This document shows, piece by piece, positions 11,401-23,146 of a stretch of 64,000 nt of DNA. This DNA is from Effrenium voratum (taxonomy: Eukaryota > Sar > Dinophyceae > Suessiales > Symbiodiniaceae), in NCBI GenBank assembly GCA_963377175.1, contig CAUJNA010003804.1, positions 312,501-376,500 of the forward strand, given 5' to 3'. The position numbers and the translations under genes are program-made. Numbering within the stretch: the stretch's first letter is position 1; each line of letters starts with the position of its first letter. The notes beneath the pieces were generated by a model. The model had not been told where the DNA came from, ran no database searches, and worked only from the letters and a program-made list of their open reading frames with translations.

Positions 11401-12820
11401 ACAACTACTGGGTTGCTGACGGGTGTGGGCCCAGCGCGAGTGGCTCAGAAGGGACCTTTTGACACTGGCGCTGAGTCCATCCCTGTCAGAGAGGTTGGCG
11501 ATCGAGACTGGGGCATCTCCAGGGAGTAGCGTGCGCGTGGGCGTGACACCGGAATTCTGCGTGGCGCGCCGGCGAATTGTCAAGATCTCCTTGGCATGCT
11601 TCAGGTGTTCAGACGATTGAAGTTCTTCCAAAAAGTGTCTAGTCACCAACCGTTTGTTTCCGGGGGTGCCGTATCAGCTCCTCAGTAAGGCCTCAGCACA
11701 GGCTCATGCTGAGCTCGACCTGTGGGTTTGGGCAAATCCCGAGATTGATTCCGAAAGGTTGGCACCTGGGTAGGACGTGACTACGTCTCTATCGTTGGTC
11801 GGTTTCCCTGACAAGTTCCACAAGTTCAAAGGGAGGTGTGAAAGACAATTTCTTAGATGTTGCAAGACATGAAGTTCAACGCTTTGTGATGGCTAATCCA
11901 CAAGTGCGAGCCGCCCCCAAAGTTCCCGCGCCAGGGTGGGCTGGAGCTGGAGCTTCTTGGTGAACCCGGCCAGGCGGCCACTGACTGGAACTGTTTTGCT
12001 TTAAAGGAGTACCTGTAGGAAGACGCTTTAGCCTTGTGGGATGAACCAATTGAGATTTCCCAGAATCAAAAGACCCAGCTAAGAGCTGGATTCTGTGAGG
12101 CATAGCGAGATCAGGTGCCTTGAGGTTTTTGCCAAAAAGGAGCAAACAAAATGCGGAATGTGTTTCAGCAATGGTCTCAGCCAATTTGAGTCGGCCAAGC
12201 CCTCATTCCAAAAAAACATGCACACGTTCTGGGTGTTGCCGGTTGGCCCTACCTGCATGTCAAACTAAGGGGTGTCCGCGTGGGTTCCCAGTCAAAGTTC
12301 GTCACAGGGTGTGCCTTTACACGCCCATGTTTGATCGGAGTTGAAGAAAGAGCACCCGAAAAACTGTACAAACCTTCAGCAAGCCGCTTTGTTCTCCTCT
12401 GCCAGGCCAGCGGCCCTGCCCCGGCAGGCCAGACCCGAGGCGGGAATAACCCATAAACTAAGGCAACTAAGGAGCGCGCTGATGACCAATCCCAGTCTAC
12501 ATGTGGGAGTGCATGCATGTGCATGTTGGTTTGGCGTCATTCCGCCCCTTGATGTCTTTCAACGTGAAGGCCCGTGCATTGCAGTTGATATGGTGCCATT
12601 GTTGCGTGTGGTTGTGCCTTCTCTACGTTCTTTTGTCCTGACTCTAAGAGCGACAAAAGCTCCAACTTGCGTTCGTAGCTGTTCCTTGGTGCCTCTATCA
12701 CATGACGTGGGGTTGAGTCACCTGCTGACAACTGTCACAGAGGGAAGCAGAAAATCGTTGGGAGGGGTATTTATTTTTGGAATTGTTTTCGTTTTGTTTT
12801 GGATTATTAATTGTTTTTTC
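5481..12820. other. Mostly intergenic; microsatellites, no confident gene
   Basis: I find no conserved domain here. Simple repeats include TA runs (6178-6200, 10494-10512), a 14-15-base C homopolymer (7950-7964) and an AG run (10692-10712). A few stretches look exon-like but are not decisive: 5725-5790 on + (YRLCHRMAILEAACRYLLAK), a 45-codon ORF from an ATG at 6083, and minus-strand frames at 6862-7343. AT content rises around 10.5-10.75 kb. Confidence 0.5.
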
Positions 12821-12822
12821 GC

Positions 12823-13325
12823 TTTTGGCTTCTTGGCTTTTCGGCTTCTTGGCTTCTCGGCTTCTTGGCTTCTTGGCTTTTCGGCTTCTCGGCTTCTGGG
12901 CTTCTGGGCTTCTTGGCTTCTTGGCTTCTTGGCTTCTTGGCTTTTCGGCTTGTTGGCTTCTCGGCTTCTGGGCTTCTGGGCTTTTCGGCTTGTTGGCTTG
13001 TTGGCTTCTGGGCTTTTCGGCTTCTTGGCTTCTGGGCGTTTCGGCTTTTTTTATCTTCTTGGCTTCTTGGCTTTTCGGCTTCTTGGCTTCTGGGCTTCTG
13101 GGCTTCTGGGCTTCTTGGCTTTTTGGCTTCTTGGCTTCTTGGCTTCTTGGCTTCTTGGCTTCTTGGCTTTTCGGCTTGTTGGCTTCTCGGCTTCTGGGCT
13201 TCTGGGCTTCTGGGCTTCTGGGCTTATTGGCTTTTTGGCTTCTTGGCTTCTTGGCTTCTTGGCTTCTTGGCTTTGCTTGGCTTTTCGGCTTCTTGGCTTC
13301 TCGGCTTCTGGGCTTCTGGGCTTTT
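12823..13325. repeat. Simple-sequence array, GGCTTCTTGGCTT-type units
   Basis: About 500 bp is built from short units such as GGCTTCTTGGCTTCTGGGCT and GGCTTTTCGGCTT, in 8-10 bp steps. It keeps all three + frames and a minus frame open (LLGFLASWLLGF on +, KKPRSQEAKKPKSQEA on -). These long ORFs are a property of the array and I do not call them genes. A degenerating GCGGCTTTTGGCGGC tail runs to about 13375. Confidence 0.9.
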
Positions 13326-13439
13326 GCGGCTTTTCGCTGGTTTATGCGGCTTTTGGCGGCTTTTGGCGGCTTTGGCTTCTCGCATCCTGCGGGCTTTTTG
13401 GCTATCGGTTTTTGGATTTGGCTTCCCGCATCATCAGCA

Positions 13440-14620
13440 TCACCACCACCTTCTTCGGACATCATGGGGGGGGGAACCCCCCCCAACCCACCCGCTACTG
13501 TTTAGATTGTTTGCAGAGTAATTGCACCCCTATTTGAATCAACTCTTCTTCAAACATCATGGGGGGGGTTGCCGCCTCCCCCCGATACTTTCTCGCAGAG
13601 ATTGAATTGCACCCCTGTTTGAATCATCACTTTTTCGAGCGTCCAATATCGCGAGAAAATGCTGCAAAATACGACATTTTAGGTAATCTGTGTAATCCAT
13701 GTATGTCTGTATGATGCATTTCTTCGAACATCATAGGGGAAGCCACCCCCGCCAACCCTCCCGCTGCCTTTGAAATTCTATCACACCCTTTCTTGAATCA
13801 TTGCACCCCTACTTGAATCATCAATTCTTCGAACATCATGGGGGGGGCTGCCGCCCCCCCCAACCCCCCCGCTACTTTTTAGTTATTTTTGACAGGGATT
13901 GAAATGCCCTCCTACTTGAATCATTATTTCTGTCACCCCGTCACACGATTTGTTGGTGATGCGAGGGATGTTGGTCGGACATGCGGGGGATGTTGAAAAC
14001 GATGCTGGGGATGTTGACGGGCTAGTGTAAAATGCGTCAATTTCGCGAGAAAATGCTGTAAAATACGACATTTTACTGGCCCGGCAGAGATTGTTTGAAT
14101 CATCACTTTTTCGAGCGTCCAATTTCGCAAGAAAACGCTGCAAAATACGACATTTTAGGTAATCTGTGTAATCCATGTATGTCTGTATGTATGCATTTCT
14201 TCGGCATTTTCGGGGAAGCCAGCCCCGCCAACCCTCCCGCTGCCTTTTAAATTCTATCACACCCTTTCTTGAATCATTGCAATTGCACCCCTAGTTGAAT
14301 CATCAGTTCTTCGAACATCATGGGGGGGGGCTCCCGCCCCCCCCAACCCCCGCTAGTTTAAAGACTTTTTGCAGAGATTTAATTGCACCCCTAATCGAAT
14401 CATCACTTCTGCGACCATCATGGGGGGCAGCCCCCCCCAACCCCCTCGCTCTGTTTTTTCATTGTTTTGTTTTTGTGTTTTTTTTGCCGCCGCCCCCAAC
14501 CCCCGCTAGTTTTTAGACTTTTTGCAGAGATTTAATTGCACCCCTATTCGAATCATCACTTCTGCGACCATCGTGGGGGGGGCTGCCGCCCCCTCCAACC
14601 CCCTGTGTGTTTTATTTGTT
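13440..14620. repeat. Cluster of G-tract/C-tract hairpin repeats
   Basis: A module of the form AACATCATGGGGGGG, short spacer, then a C tract and AACCC recurs about seven times (near 13452, 13556, 13730, 13835, 14319, 14418 and 14570). It is separated by TGAATCATCA-containing spacers. The copy at 13840-13861 is a perfect 9-bp stem (eight G plus C against G plus eight C) with loop TGCC. A longer ~476-bp period is visible: the block at 13621-13850 recurs at 14097-14331. Confidence 0.85.
13944..14084. repeat. 140-bp duplicated block, copy 1
   Basis: The block begins CACGATTTGTTGGTGATGCG, carries four GATGTTG-type steps and ends TACTGGCCCGG. It is repeated at 14637-14775 with only a few differences, including a short deletion in GACGGGCTAGTG versus GACGGGAGTG. 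Confidence 0.9.
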
Positions 14621-14636
14621 TGAAGCATTATTTTGT

Positions 14637-14775
14637 CACGATTTGTTGGTGATGCGAGGGATGTTGGTCGGACATGCGGGGGATGTTGAAAACGATGCTG
14701 GGGATGTTGACGGGAGTGTAAAATGCGTCAATTTCGCGAGAAAATGCTGTAAAATACGACATGTTACTGGCCCGG
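14637..14775. repeat. 140-bp duplicated block, copy 2
   Basis: A near-identical copy of 13944-14084. Its internal piece CGAGAAAATGCTG, followed by (T/C)AAAATACGACAT, also occurs alone at about 13652 and 14130, so the block is itself a mosaic of smaller dispersed repeats. Confidence 0.9.
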
Positions 14776-15531
14776 ACGAAAAACGGAAAAACAAATCCCA
14801 AAAAAAAAACGAAAAAAATCCCAACATAAATCCGCACCCAAATCGTTGCCGCCTTGGGCAACCCTTTTCTATGTCGGTGAGCTACTCGTACGTGATGTTA
14901 GCCCGAATAGCCCGAATTGCATGCTGGCTGGATGGCCACCGTGTTTGGGGCCTGGTCCCCCAACCGATTCTTGTACGTGGAGTCAAGAAGAAGCTGGTTG
15001 AGCGCCTGCGCAGAGACTTTTCCAGACTGGCATGACTAGCTTGTCTTGCAAGCCTATGTTTGCTAAAGGTGTGCCGGCTCAACATTTGTCAGGGTTTCGC
15101 TCGGAAATCGACGGAACAAAGGATGGTTTTGTTCACTGGCCACGGGGCAAGTCACTTTCTTCGGCGATTTCTGCCAACTGAGCATCATGGAGCTAACAGG
15201 TTCTGACTTTCCTGTGTGGTTTGTTGAGTTCACGCTCTCATATCAAGTATGCAGCATCGAAGAGGCAAGCCAGAGAAAGCGGGGCTGAAACACCCGCGCT
15301 GCTCCTGCTTGGTGTTCTTGAAGCGCGACAAAGTTCCCCTCTCCCCATGTCAGCGAAGCCCATGATAGTTTGACCGCCACTGGACAGCTAGCCTGGCGAG
15401 GTAAGCAGCACGCAGGATGAACAACCCATGCTTGATGAATACATACTCTGTTCTGATCCCTTTTTTCTCGGACGCTGCGCTCCTTTTCTGCCAGCAGCAT
15501 GTGTGAAGACAGCAAACACCAACACGCATTT

Positions 15532-15653
15532 TCAGAAACAGAACACGCAGCTCTCTGGGTCTGCGGGCTGGTGCATGTGCCGGTCCATGGCTGCCAGCAT
15601 TTCCATGAGAAATGCCGCACTCGAAACAATGAGGCCCCCAGCGTCTTTTTGGA
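15532..15653 (-). CDS. Candidate terminal exon, minus strand
   Basis: Read on the minus strand after TCTGCAG, the segment gives QKDAGGLIVSSAAFLMEMLA followed by AMDRHMHQPADPESCVFCF and a TGA stop (complement of 15532-15534). The residue flow and GC-rich third positions look like real protein. The frame stays open upstream, so the acceptor is not certain. The antisense frames are also open. No family is recognised. Confidence 0.38.
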
Positions 15654-15760
15654 CTGCAGACCATTTGACCTTGTCACGGCTCATGGTTTTCAACAATACC
15701 CAGTTTGATGGTGCGCAATCGGCACGACATGTCCAAGTCATAAAAAGCACACCACGAGAC

Positions 15761-15943
15761 TCAGACGCCTGAGGCCGCCCGGCCCTCCCCTCCCCGGCCC
15801 TTCCAGGCGCAGACTGCCCATTTCTCCGCCAAAGCCTCTGGGACCTCTGCCTGCGGGCTTCTGGCGATCGGCCTCGCAGCGGCTTGCGCTGCTTGGCGAT
15901 GAAGCACGCAGTCCTCGAGCAAGTAGGCTTTATGCATATACAC
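15761..15943 (-). CDS. Exon-like ORF, minus strand
   Basis: The minus-strand frame reads YLLEDCVLHRQAAQAAARPI, then ARSPQAEVPEALAEKWAVCA, ending in a Gly-rich tail and a stop. Codons are GC-ending and the product is Ala-rich. It lies upstream of the candidate exon at 15532-15653 on the same strand, so both may belong to one gene. I could not define clean splice borders. Confidence 0.3.
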   Translation of the reverse strand: MYMHKAYLLEDCVLHRQAAQAAARPIARSPQAEVPEALAEKWAVCAWKGRGGEGRAASGV

Positions 15944-18900
15944 ATATGGGAGTACACATTCTGTCTATATGCAGCTAAGTTATGTTAATATTATTTGTTC
16001 TACACGTTTCCCTAGTTGGATGGACATGCGGTGGTATATACCAAGGGCTGTTCAACTTCACAATTCACAAGGTCCTTCCCTAGGAAAATGAAAGGATGTG
16101 TTTCCCTTGGAGTTGGCACAACCCAGCTAAACAAACCGTGACTATATTGAAGCTAAAACGTCACACGACTGTGGGTTGTGCCCACAACCCCACAACAGAG
16201 GGGGTGGTGATACTCGGAACTTATGTGCAAGCAATTTGTGTGACACGGGCTACCCCTGCGAAGAAGGTAAGGCAAGCCCAATGGTTCAGTGGCGGCCCCT
16301 CCTGCTTGGTTCCCCAACAAACACCAAAGCCGCTGGGCTACTGTCTAAAAATCTGGGATCCGGGGTAGAGCAAAAGTCTAGTTGTTCACGCTCCTTCTTG
16401 AAGGGACTTGTCACGAGCAGTGGTTTTAGCATAGTTCAAGCCCTGGCGTCAAAAAATACTAAATAATATGATGACCCCTTCGGAAGTTGAGCAAACAGAT
16501 ACGAAGCACACAGGTACCCGGGGTCAAGCCAGAGAGGCCTTGCATTTTGACATAGACCTCTTTCCGTGTTGGTTGGCGCGTCAATTGATAGCCTAGACGC
16601 ATTCCACATTTCAGAGAGCAGCTTCATCACCCTTGCCTGCGCCACGTCTGACAAAACCAAGCGCATTGTTCTAACAAGGGTCGTTGGTCTCAAAAACCAT
16701 AGGGCTTCACCTGATATACCCTTTCCTGACGAGTTTGGGTGTGTATTGGATTGCGGACTCATTGTCCACAATTGCAAAGGTCGGTTGGACTGGGGTGCTG
16801 ATTTTCCAACAGGACCAGGGCTGCTCGTGTTTTTTGAGAAAGGGCAAAGTCCCATTTCGGTCATGTACCCAAGTGAACCAGACAGCGGAAACAAGTAGAC
16901 ATTTCTTGCTACTGGATTCTCGAGGCTGGTAGATCCCAGCGCTCTACGTTGGTCCGCCGCCAGCTCAGGGAAGGGCAAGGGAAGATGTGTGACTTGAACT
17001 GTACTTCTCTGATGAAGTCGCGTTTTGCAAGTTGCTGTTTATATTTTCTCGATACGGTGGTTTGATTGACGGGCTTAAATGCAACTTCAGGTTCCCGCGG
17101 AGGGGTATCTACTTGGAGGGGTTCTTGAAGCTGCCCTCGGACCAATGTTGGAGTGAAGCCACGAACACAATCTTGCTTGAAGATGTAGAGGTCTTCACAC
17201 TCAGGTCAGAGGTTCCGCCTGTAACCCTAAAACTGGAAGTTTTGTTTGTATGCAACAGCAGATCCTTTCGGGGAAAGTCTCCCTTCCTGAGGCAGGAAGG
17301 CGGAAGAGATCGAGGACCAAATGGGTTACCTGCACTCAGAGCTACGGTCAAAAGACCTGGCAGACTGTAGTCTTGCCCGGCGGAGCCACCGGGACTCCCC
17401 CGAGAGACCAAACCAGCACCACAACAATTGACGCACAGGGTTGTCAGCAACCTCCCGTATCTTGTGAATACACTTGCGAGAAGAATTACAACGTGATTGT
17501 GTTCAAGCTGTTGTTTGATCTCAGGGGAGCTTACTGTCCTTCAAAGGAACGTAGCGCAGAAATCCAAAGCCGTGCAAGACCTATTATCCCTTCATTTTCG
17601 ACCATGAACCAAATATACCCAGTTGTCCAGTGGCGTATCGTGTGCACCTTCTTGCGCAATCCTACTTAAACGTGAACAGGGTAAAAGGGTCGGATCGCCG
17701 TTCTGATCATGGCCGAGACAACCAGGCGTACTTACAAGGTGGACGTGAGAACTGCTTGTTGGTCATCCAACGGTGCCAGGATTGGTCGCTGGACTTTGTC
17801 TCCAAGAGGTTTGCCCCAGAGGCTCAGCGGCTTCGATCACGACGGCAAAGCCATTTTGAAGTGAGTGGTTTTTGGGAGGTGATGTAGAGAGGTGGAATCC
17901 AAGGCACAGAATCCAAGCTGCTGAGGACTGCTTTTGTCCTGACCCTCCGTTGAATCCAAACTGCGAACACGAAATACAGGCACCTTTCAAATGTGGGGCG
18001 ACCTCCTCAGGCTGCACTTTGCTTCAGACAGCGAGTGTCAACCAGGAGGAATCCTCAAGACTCAGCTGAAAACTCACAGGAACCTGTTGATTCCATGTGA
18101 ATGTTTCGGAGAGTACGGTCGTGTCGTTAAGCGGCGCTCACTCAGGTTAATTCACCTGAATTGTCTCTTGAGTTGTCCCTAATTTGCTGAGCGGTGCAGC
18201 CTACTAAACTTGGCATGATTTGAGATCTTGTGACTGGGCTGCGCTACGTCCGCGCGCAGAATGGCGCAGAAATGGTGCCTTTACGTGCTACTCGCAGCTC
18301 GCAAACGCATTCCCAGATCCGGTGAAAAGCTTGGGGTCACGAAGGATACGAGGGATAATGGAGCTTTAAGTGACGGGTTGGTTGGTGAGTCGTTGTTGCC
18401 GTGTTCCCTTGTCCTGACCAGCGCAGGTGGCGGAAATCCGCAAGCTCTGCAAGGACCCATTGCGGTGAGCTGTGGGGCAGGGGTGCTTGTGAGTGCATCC
18501 AACTAAAACTGGGGTTGCGCAAGGTGAGCTTACGCCAGCTCAGGCTTGGTGACTTTGCGGTTTTGTGGGTCCTGAGGATGTCCTGCCTTTAAGACTTCCA
18601 CTTTGGGCTTTCCTCCCGCTGGTGTTGGCTGTAAGCAACCAAGATTCGGTTAGGTAGTTCACCGGATCCCTTGGCGGTAAGGTGACACGTAGTGGCTTCC
18701 TTCCCGTGTCTTTTCCCGGGAGTCTTACCTGTGGTCGGAATGAAAGATCATCAATTTGTAAATATGGTAGCTTCCCATAAACTATTCAGAAACACGCAAC
18801 CCATTGGTAAGAAGTAAATCATAGTTCCATAAAGCCATGTATTTAGAGTATACAAAGCATAAGATATAGCTTTTCCAAGACGTAGGATTAAACAAAAAAG

Positions 18901-21900
18901 AAAGACACGTGGTCTTCGCCGATGACCCCACTTTCGGCCCTCAAGGACTGGCACATGACCCACCAAAAAAGGGACGGGCTGGTGATTTGTGCCTCGCTCG
19001 TAATAGTGGAGGTATCTCCCTTGAAGAAAAAGGGTTTCAATCAGTTCGGGTTGATCAGCTTGCGTTTTGAGCTGGCAAATGATGATATCCTGCTTGAGGA
19101 TCTTCAGGTTTCTCTTGATAATGCCATGTTTGCCTTCCCTGACTTTCAGGACATCCGTCCCAGGGAAGGATCCTGGAAGAGTCGGAGCAGGGAAGTGCTC
19201 CAGTCATTGCAACCCTTAGTGAACTTACTTCCATGGCCAAGATGTTGTTGATTTCTGTGTGTCTGGTTCGGGAGGCAAAGAGAGCGAAAGAGAGCCAAAA
19301 CACCAGATGTTTGCTCTCTATTGGTTGTCCCAAAGAGTTTGACAAAGGTGTGGAGTCCTCCCCGCGGCCCTTCAATGTTGAAGGCAGGCCTCTTCTCGCG
19401 AGACGGAGTGATGACCAAGGCATACCTAGGAGCAAACGAGCAAGCAAAGAAGCAGGCCATGCTCAAACTCAAACAATACATGTGGATAAGCTTCAACATG
19501 TTGTCAAACTAGCGAAAACCCTCAATCAACAAGCCGTCAAAACCCAGTTTGTTTCACCGTCGCCATTTCTCTCAAACCTCAAGCTAGGACTTGCCAGAAA
19601 ACTTCGACGACCAGAAGCTTATGCGCAGCCAACTGAGAAGCTCTTGCATGAGACGCCAGCCCTTAGCCATGGTTGCAGAAAATGGGTTGTAGGATACTTT
19701 TTGGCTATGAAGAAAGTCCCTTTGAAGTAGTGGGGGAGAACCCCACTTTGGTATCTCATAACGGCTGGCGATCCAGTCCAGTGCAGGCCAGGAATCGAGT
19801 CCATGGAAAAAGAAGACTGTTCCAGTCCAATTAAAAAGCATGTCAAAGCCAGCTGGCAGGCAACCGTGGCCCATTTTGGGATCAGCAAAGGCAAGCCCTT
19901 GCTTCGGCGCTGCCCATGCGAGGCTATGCCTTGCAGCACCCCGGCAAGCCGGAGGAGGCGGCCAAGAACGTCCCGCACCCAAGAGACGGCTCAGCTGAGG
20001 GGGGTGAGAGGATATGCTTGAAGATGGGCCCTTGTGCATTTTGTAGTTTCATTGCCATGTGGAGGGAGCGGTTTGCGCGTTTCATGGTGCAATTCGTGGG
20101 TTGGAAGTATAGTGAAACACTGGGGACGATCCCATATGGGTCTGATCTTGGGATGCCACCATTGCAAGGTCATGAAGTGATGCGAGCAAGGATCATTTCG
20201 ACTGCAAAGGGGGGATGACCTGTGTCATCCTGCGCTACAATCTCCAAATAACCGCTCAAAATCACGAACATCCAATGTCATTTGGGGAGATGATAAATAT
20301 TTGCCTGTGGCTCAAATATGAGCCACCAGCAACACCTTGTGGTCTACGGATTCTATCGGATGGTATCAACTCTTTTTCAGGTTGTCAAGACGACCATTAC
20401 CAATCTATCTAAAATGATCCGTATCCTGTACCCTCTGCAATAGGCGGGCCCAGTCGCCCTTTACAAAACAAGGGTTAAACAATTTCCATTTGCCAAATGC
20501 TGTTTTCATGTTGCCTGTAATACAAGGGCGCAAAACGGCTTTCCTTATTTTGACAGACCCAGTGCGAACTCAAAAAGGGTTGGCTCGTTCCTGGATGAGG
20601 CCAACGGCTTCTGGCATAGACATTGGAAAGCCGCTTTCAACGGGCATTCCCACTCGCTCAAAGGGAATCATAGAAGGAGCACCGTGCTTTTGCGGCCAGG
20701 CCGCCTTGGGCTTTTCTCGTGCTTACCGTAGCAGGTTGCCCTGAAGGGAAGGCCTTGCGTTGCAATCCCAGATTGCCATAAGGTGATAGTCTACATAGTG
20801 CGTCGATGTGTGGAGCCGCCGCGGTTTCCAGAGGTTTCAAGAGATTACTTGTGCCTCCTTTTGCGAATGTGGCAGACTGTTGTAAGTGAGATGCTCCGCT
20901 GGGATCTGCCGGCCACAGGTCAAGGAGGTCTTGGAGTGGCGCCAAGGCATGTACGACCTCGCTGGGGAAGGGAGACTGGTTTTAACCGCACAGGCCGCAG
21001 GACAGTTGCACCCGCTTGAGTATTCATGCCCAAACTGGCGTGATGATGCCAGGTAAGCAGGAATAAGTGTATATGAGTTAACGAGTTCTTGCAAAATTGG
21101 GGGAGCAGGGTGTAGCAGGCGGTCATTCTCACATGATCCACTTCCTTTGTATGCCTTGTCTGGCAATGCAGCGTGGCGACGCGGCGGCATGGTGGCCATT
21201 TGAGAGTGGAGATTTGGTCGCCGAGCGCATCCATTCGGCAAGGTGAGGGCGCCAACATTGTGAAGGCGGCAGCAGAGGCAATCAGCAAGGTGCCTTTGGG
21301 CAGGTCTCTCGGTTTGGCACAGACTGACCAATGCTTAATTGGGATAAAGATTCCGCAACCATGTTTCGGATGGTTTGCTGGCATGAAGGCTATGTTCTTG
21401 GCTGGCAAGGTTTGCAGGGAGCTTTGTAGGGCAAAGTGGGGGGGGAGTACCTCGCAAATAGAGCAATTGGCCCGGGGCCAGGCAATCGACCCCCTGTATT
21501 ACATTCCGATGGCCACCAGAATTGTACAAGAGGGAAAGAGATCCTTCAGCCGAACCACCACCAAGCACACTCCCTCGCCCAGAAAAGCAGCAGAAACATC
21601 AGGTGTGGGGGAGGTGGGTTTAAGCTTGGTCTCGAGGTTCGGCAGAAAAACAAGCACAACTTCAAGCAATGTTTTCCCGCACAAGACGAGTCCTGGCATG
21701 ATTACTTGTTTCCCGTCGATGAGCCGCGTTTGGAAGATGGCGAAGACTCCTACTGGGCCTTTTCAATGCTTGCTCATCCAAGATTTGGTATGTGGGAAAA
21801 ACGTTTGGGGATCGCAATTTACGCACCAGCTGATGGGCCCAAGGCGACAGGACCGCATTGCGGATTCCGGATTGCGGATGTCGGGTTATTGCAGGTCATT

Positions 21901-23011
21901 GGCTCCAGCTACCTTTAGGTGACCGGGAGCGGGTCGCTTCTGAAGAAACCAGATGTTGGATACTCTCAGCACCAAACGTATCCTTTAACAAACCTGGGCA
22001 TAATCCCAAAAAAGGAGCCGATCCTTTCTGGAGCATCGAGGCGTTGTCCTCCAGAAGGTTGGATGGCTTTTCTTTGCTGTGGATTGCTGTCCTGTTCCGT
22101 GCTCCAGGCAATTCAAAAGCTCGGCGCAGGCTTTTCGCTATTTGTTAAGCCGCTTGTTAAAAGGCGACACGAGAGGTTGCCTGAGTCCCAAAAGGGTTCA
22201 TACGTTGATAACCTCTCATCTAGGCCTTTGCAGGAGACAGATCTGTGGATAGATGGCCAAAAGTTTTGAAACTGCTACGGCAGTAGCCAACCTGCAGAGC
22301 GGGGGGGGGGGGGGATTTGAGGATTGCCCCTTTGTTGGTGTTTCAAGGGAACAAAGGCAAAACAAACATGATTCATTCTGAGACTGCCAAACTCCATTGC
22401 CTTGATTTTGATGCTTGTTTTCGGTCTACTAGCAGAAAGTGATCAGAGCATCAACAGGCACCTTGCTCTCTTCTCTGCGCTTCGTCCGACTCGACATGGG
22501 CTTTGGCGGGCTGCTGCTGTGTGTTTTGCTCGTGGCTGCACGAGGCTCGTTGGCGATGCTGCGTTGTTCTCCGAGTGGTTTGTGCATAAGCCTGATTTAC
22601 TGAGCTGGCCGTGCATTTGATGGAGAACTCCCTCAACATCCTTCAACAATGGTTGTTGAACATAAATCCCCAGGTAAATTATACCCACAACGGGTGCCCA
22701 ATGCAACTTCATACCCACCTCTCTCAGTGGCGCTTTTTGGTCTGGAGGGACGTGTATTCTGGGGCGGACCTCAGGAAGATGAACACCCGAAGCTAGGTGT
22801 GTTGCTGCGTTTGACAAGGATCCCGGAGCTTTGTGTCATCACGCAACTGCTGACCAAATCTGACAGGCTAATTCAGTCCTGTTGAGATGTTGATCGCTCG
22901 GGGGTGGTGCTTTGCATGTCTGAGACCTTCAGGATGTCACAGACACCCAAAGGATTGCAATGACCCGGCGGCTTACTTCGAGATCACTGCCGTTCGTGGG
23001 AGGACATCATT
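15944..23011. other. Mostly intergenic; scattered unassigned ORFs
   Basis: There is no recognisable domain. Two + frames read smoothly over about 100 codons without identity: 16566-16898 (starts MLVGASIDSLDAFHISESSF) and 18922-19251 (contains SLRFELANDDILLEDLQVSL). Both have competing open antisense frames. A perfect hairpin (AGTGGGG, loop GAGAA, CCCCACT) sits at 19729-19747, a bulged inverted repeat at 16171-16193, and a G homopolymer at 22301-22314. Confidence 0.4.
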
Positions 23012-23016
23012 GTTGC
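23012..23016. repeat. Target site duplication GTTGC, left copy
   Basis: The five bases flanking element 1 on the left are repeated exactly at 32029-32033 on the right. Five bases is the usual duplication length for copia integrases. One base is ambiguous, because the base preceding the other repeat copy is also C. Confidence 0.8.
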
Positions 23017-23123
23017 TATGGTTATGTTGGGGTAAAAACTAGCGCGCACCCTTTTCCGATGCGTCTTGAGCCAACGTTGCAGTTGGTCGTCCATGCTCAC
23101 GAAATTTGAGTGCTCTCTTCACA
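23017..23123 (-). repeat. Element 1 3' terminal repeat (LTR)
   Basis: The segment is identical over 107-108 bases to 31922-32028. In element orientation it starts TGTGAAGAGAGC and ends AACATAACCATA, so the 5' TG is canonical but the 3' end is not CA. It directly follows the stop of the extra ORF. No clear polypurine tract is visible next to it. Confidence 0.85.
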
Positions 23124-23146
23124 CTCCCCCTGTGGCATTCGCCACA

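Noticed and set aside
12341..13537. 398-codon + ORF and 262-codon - ORF
   Set aside because: They are kept open by the simple-sequence array and have no domain.
16171..16193. Inverted repeat GGGTTGTG-CC-CACAACCC as terminator
   Set aside because: No gene ends nearby and no T tract follows; a chance or bulged palindrome.
23065..23074. Ten-base match to the spliced-leader 3' end in the element 1 repeat
   Set aside because: It lies within gag codons (R-W-L-K) and has no further leader sequence; kept only as a remark in the LTR finding.
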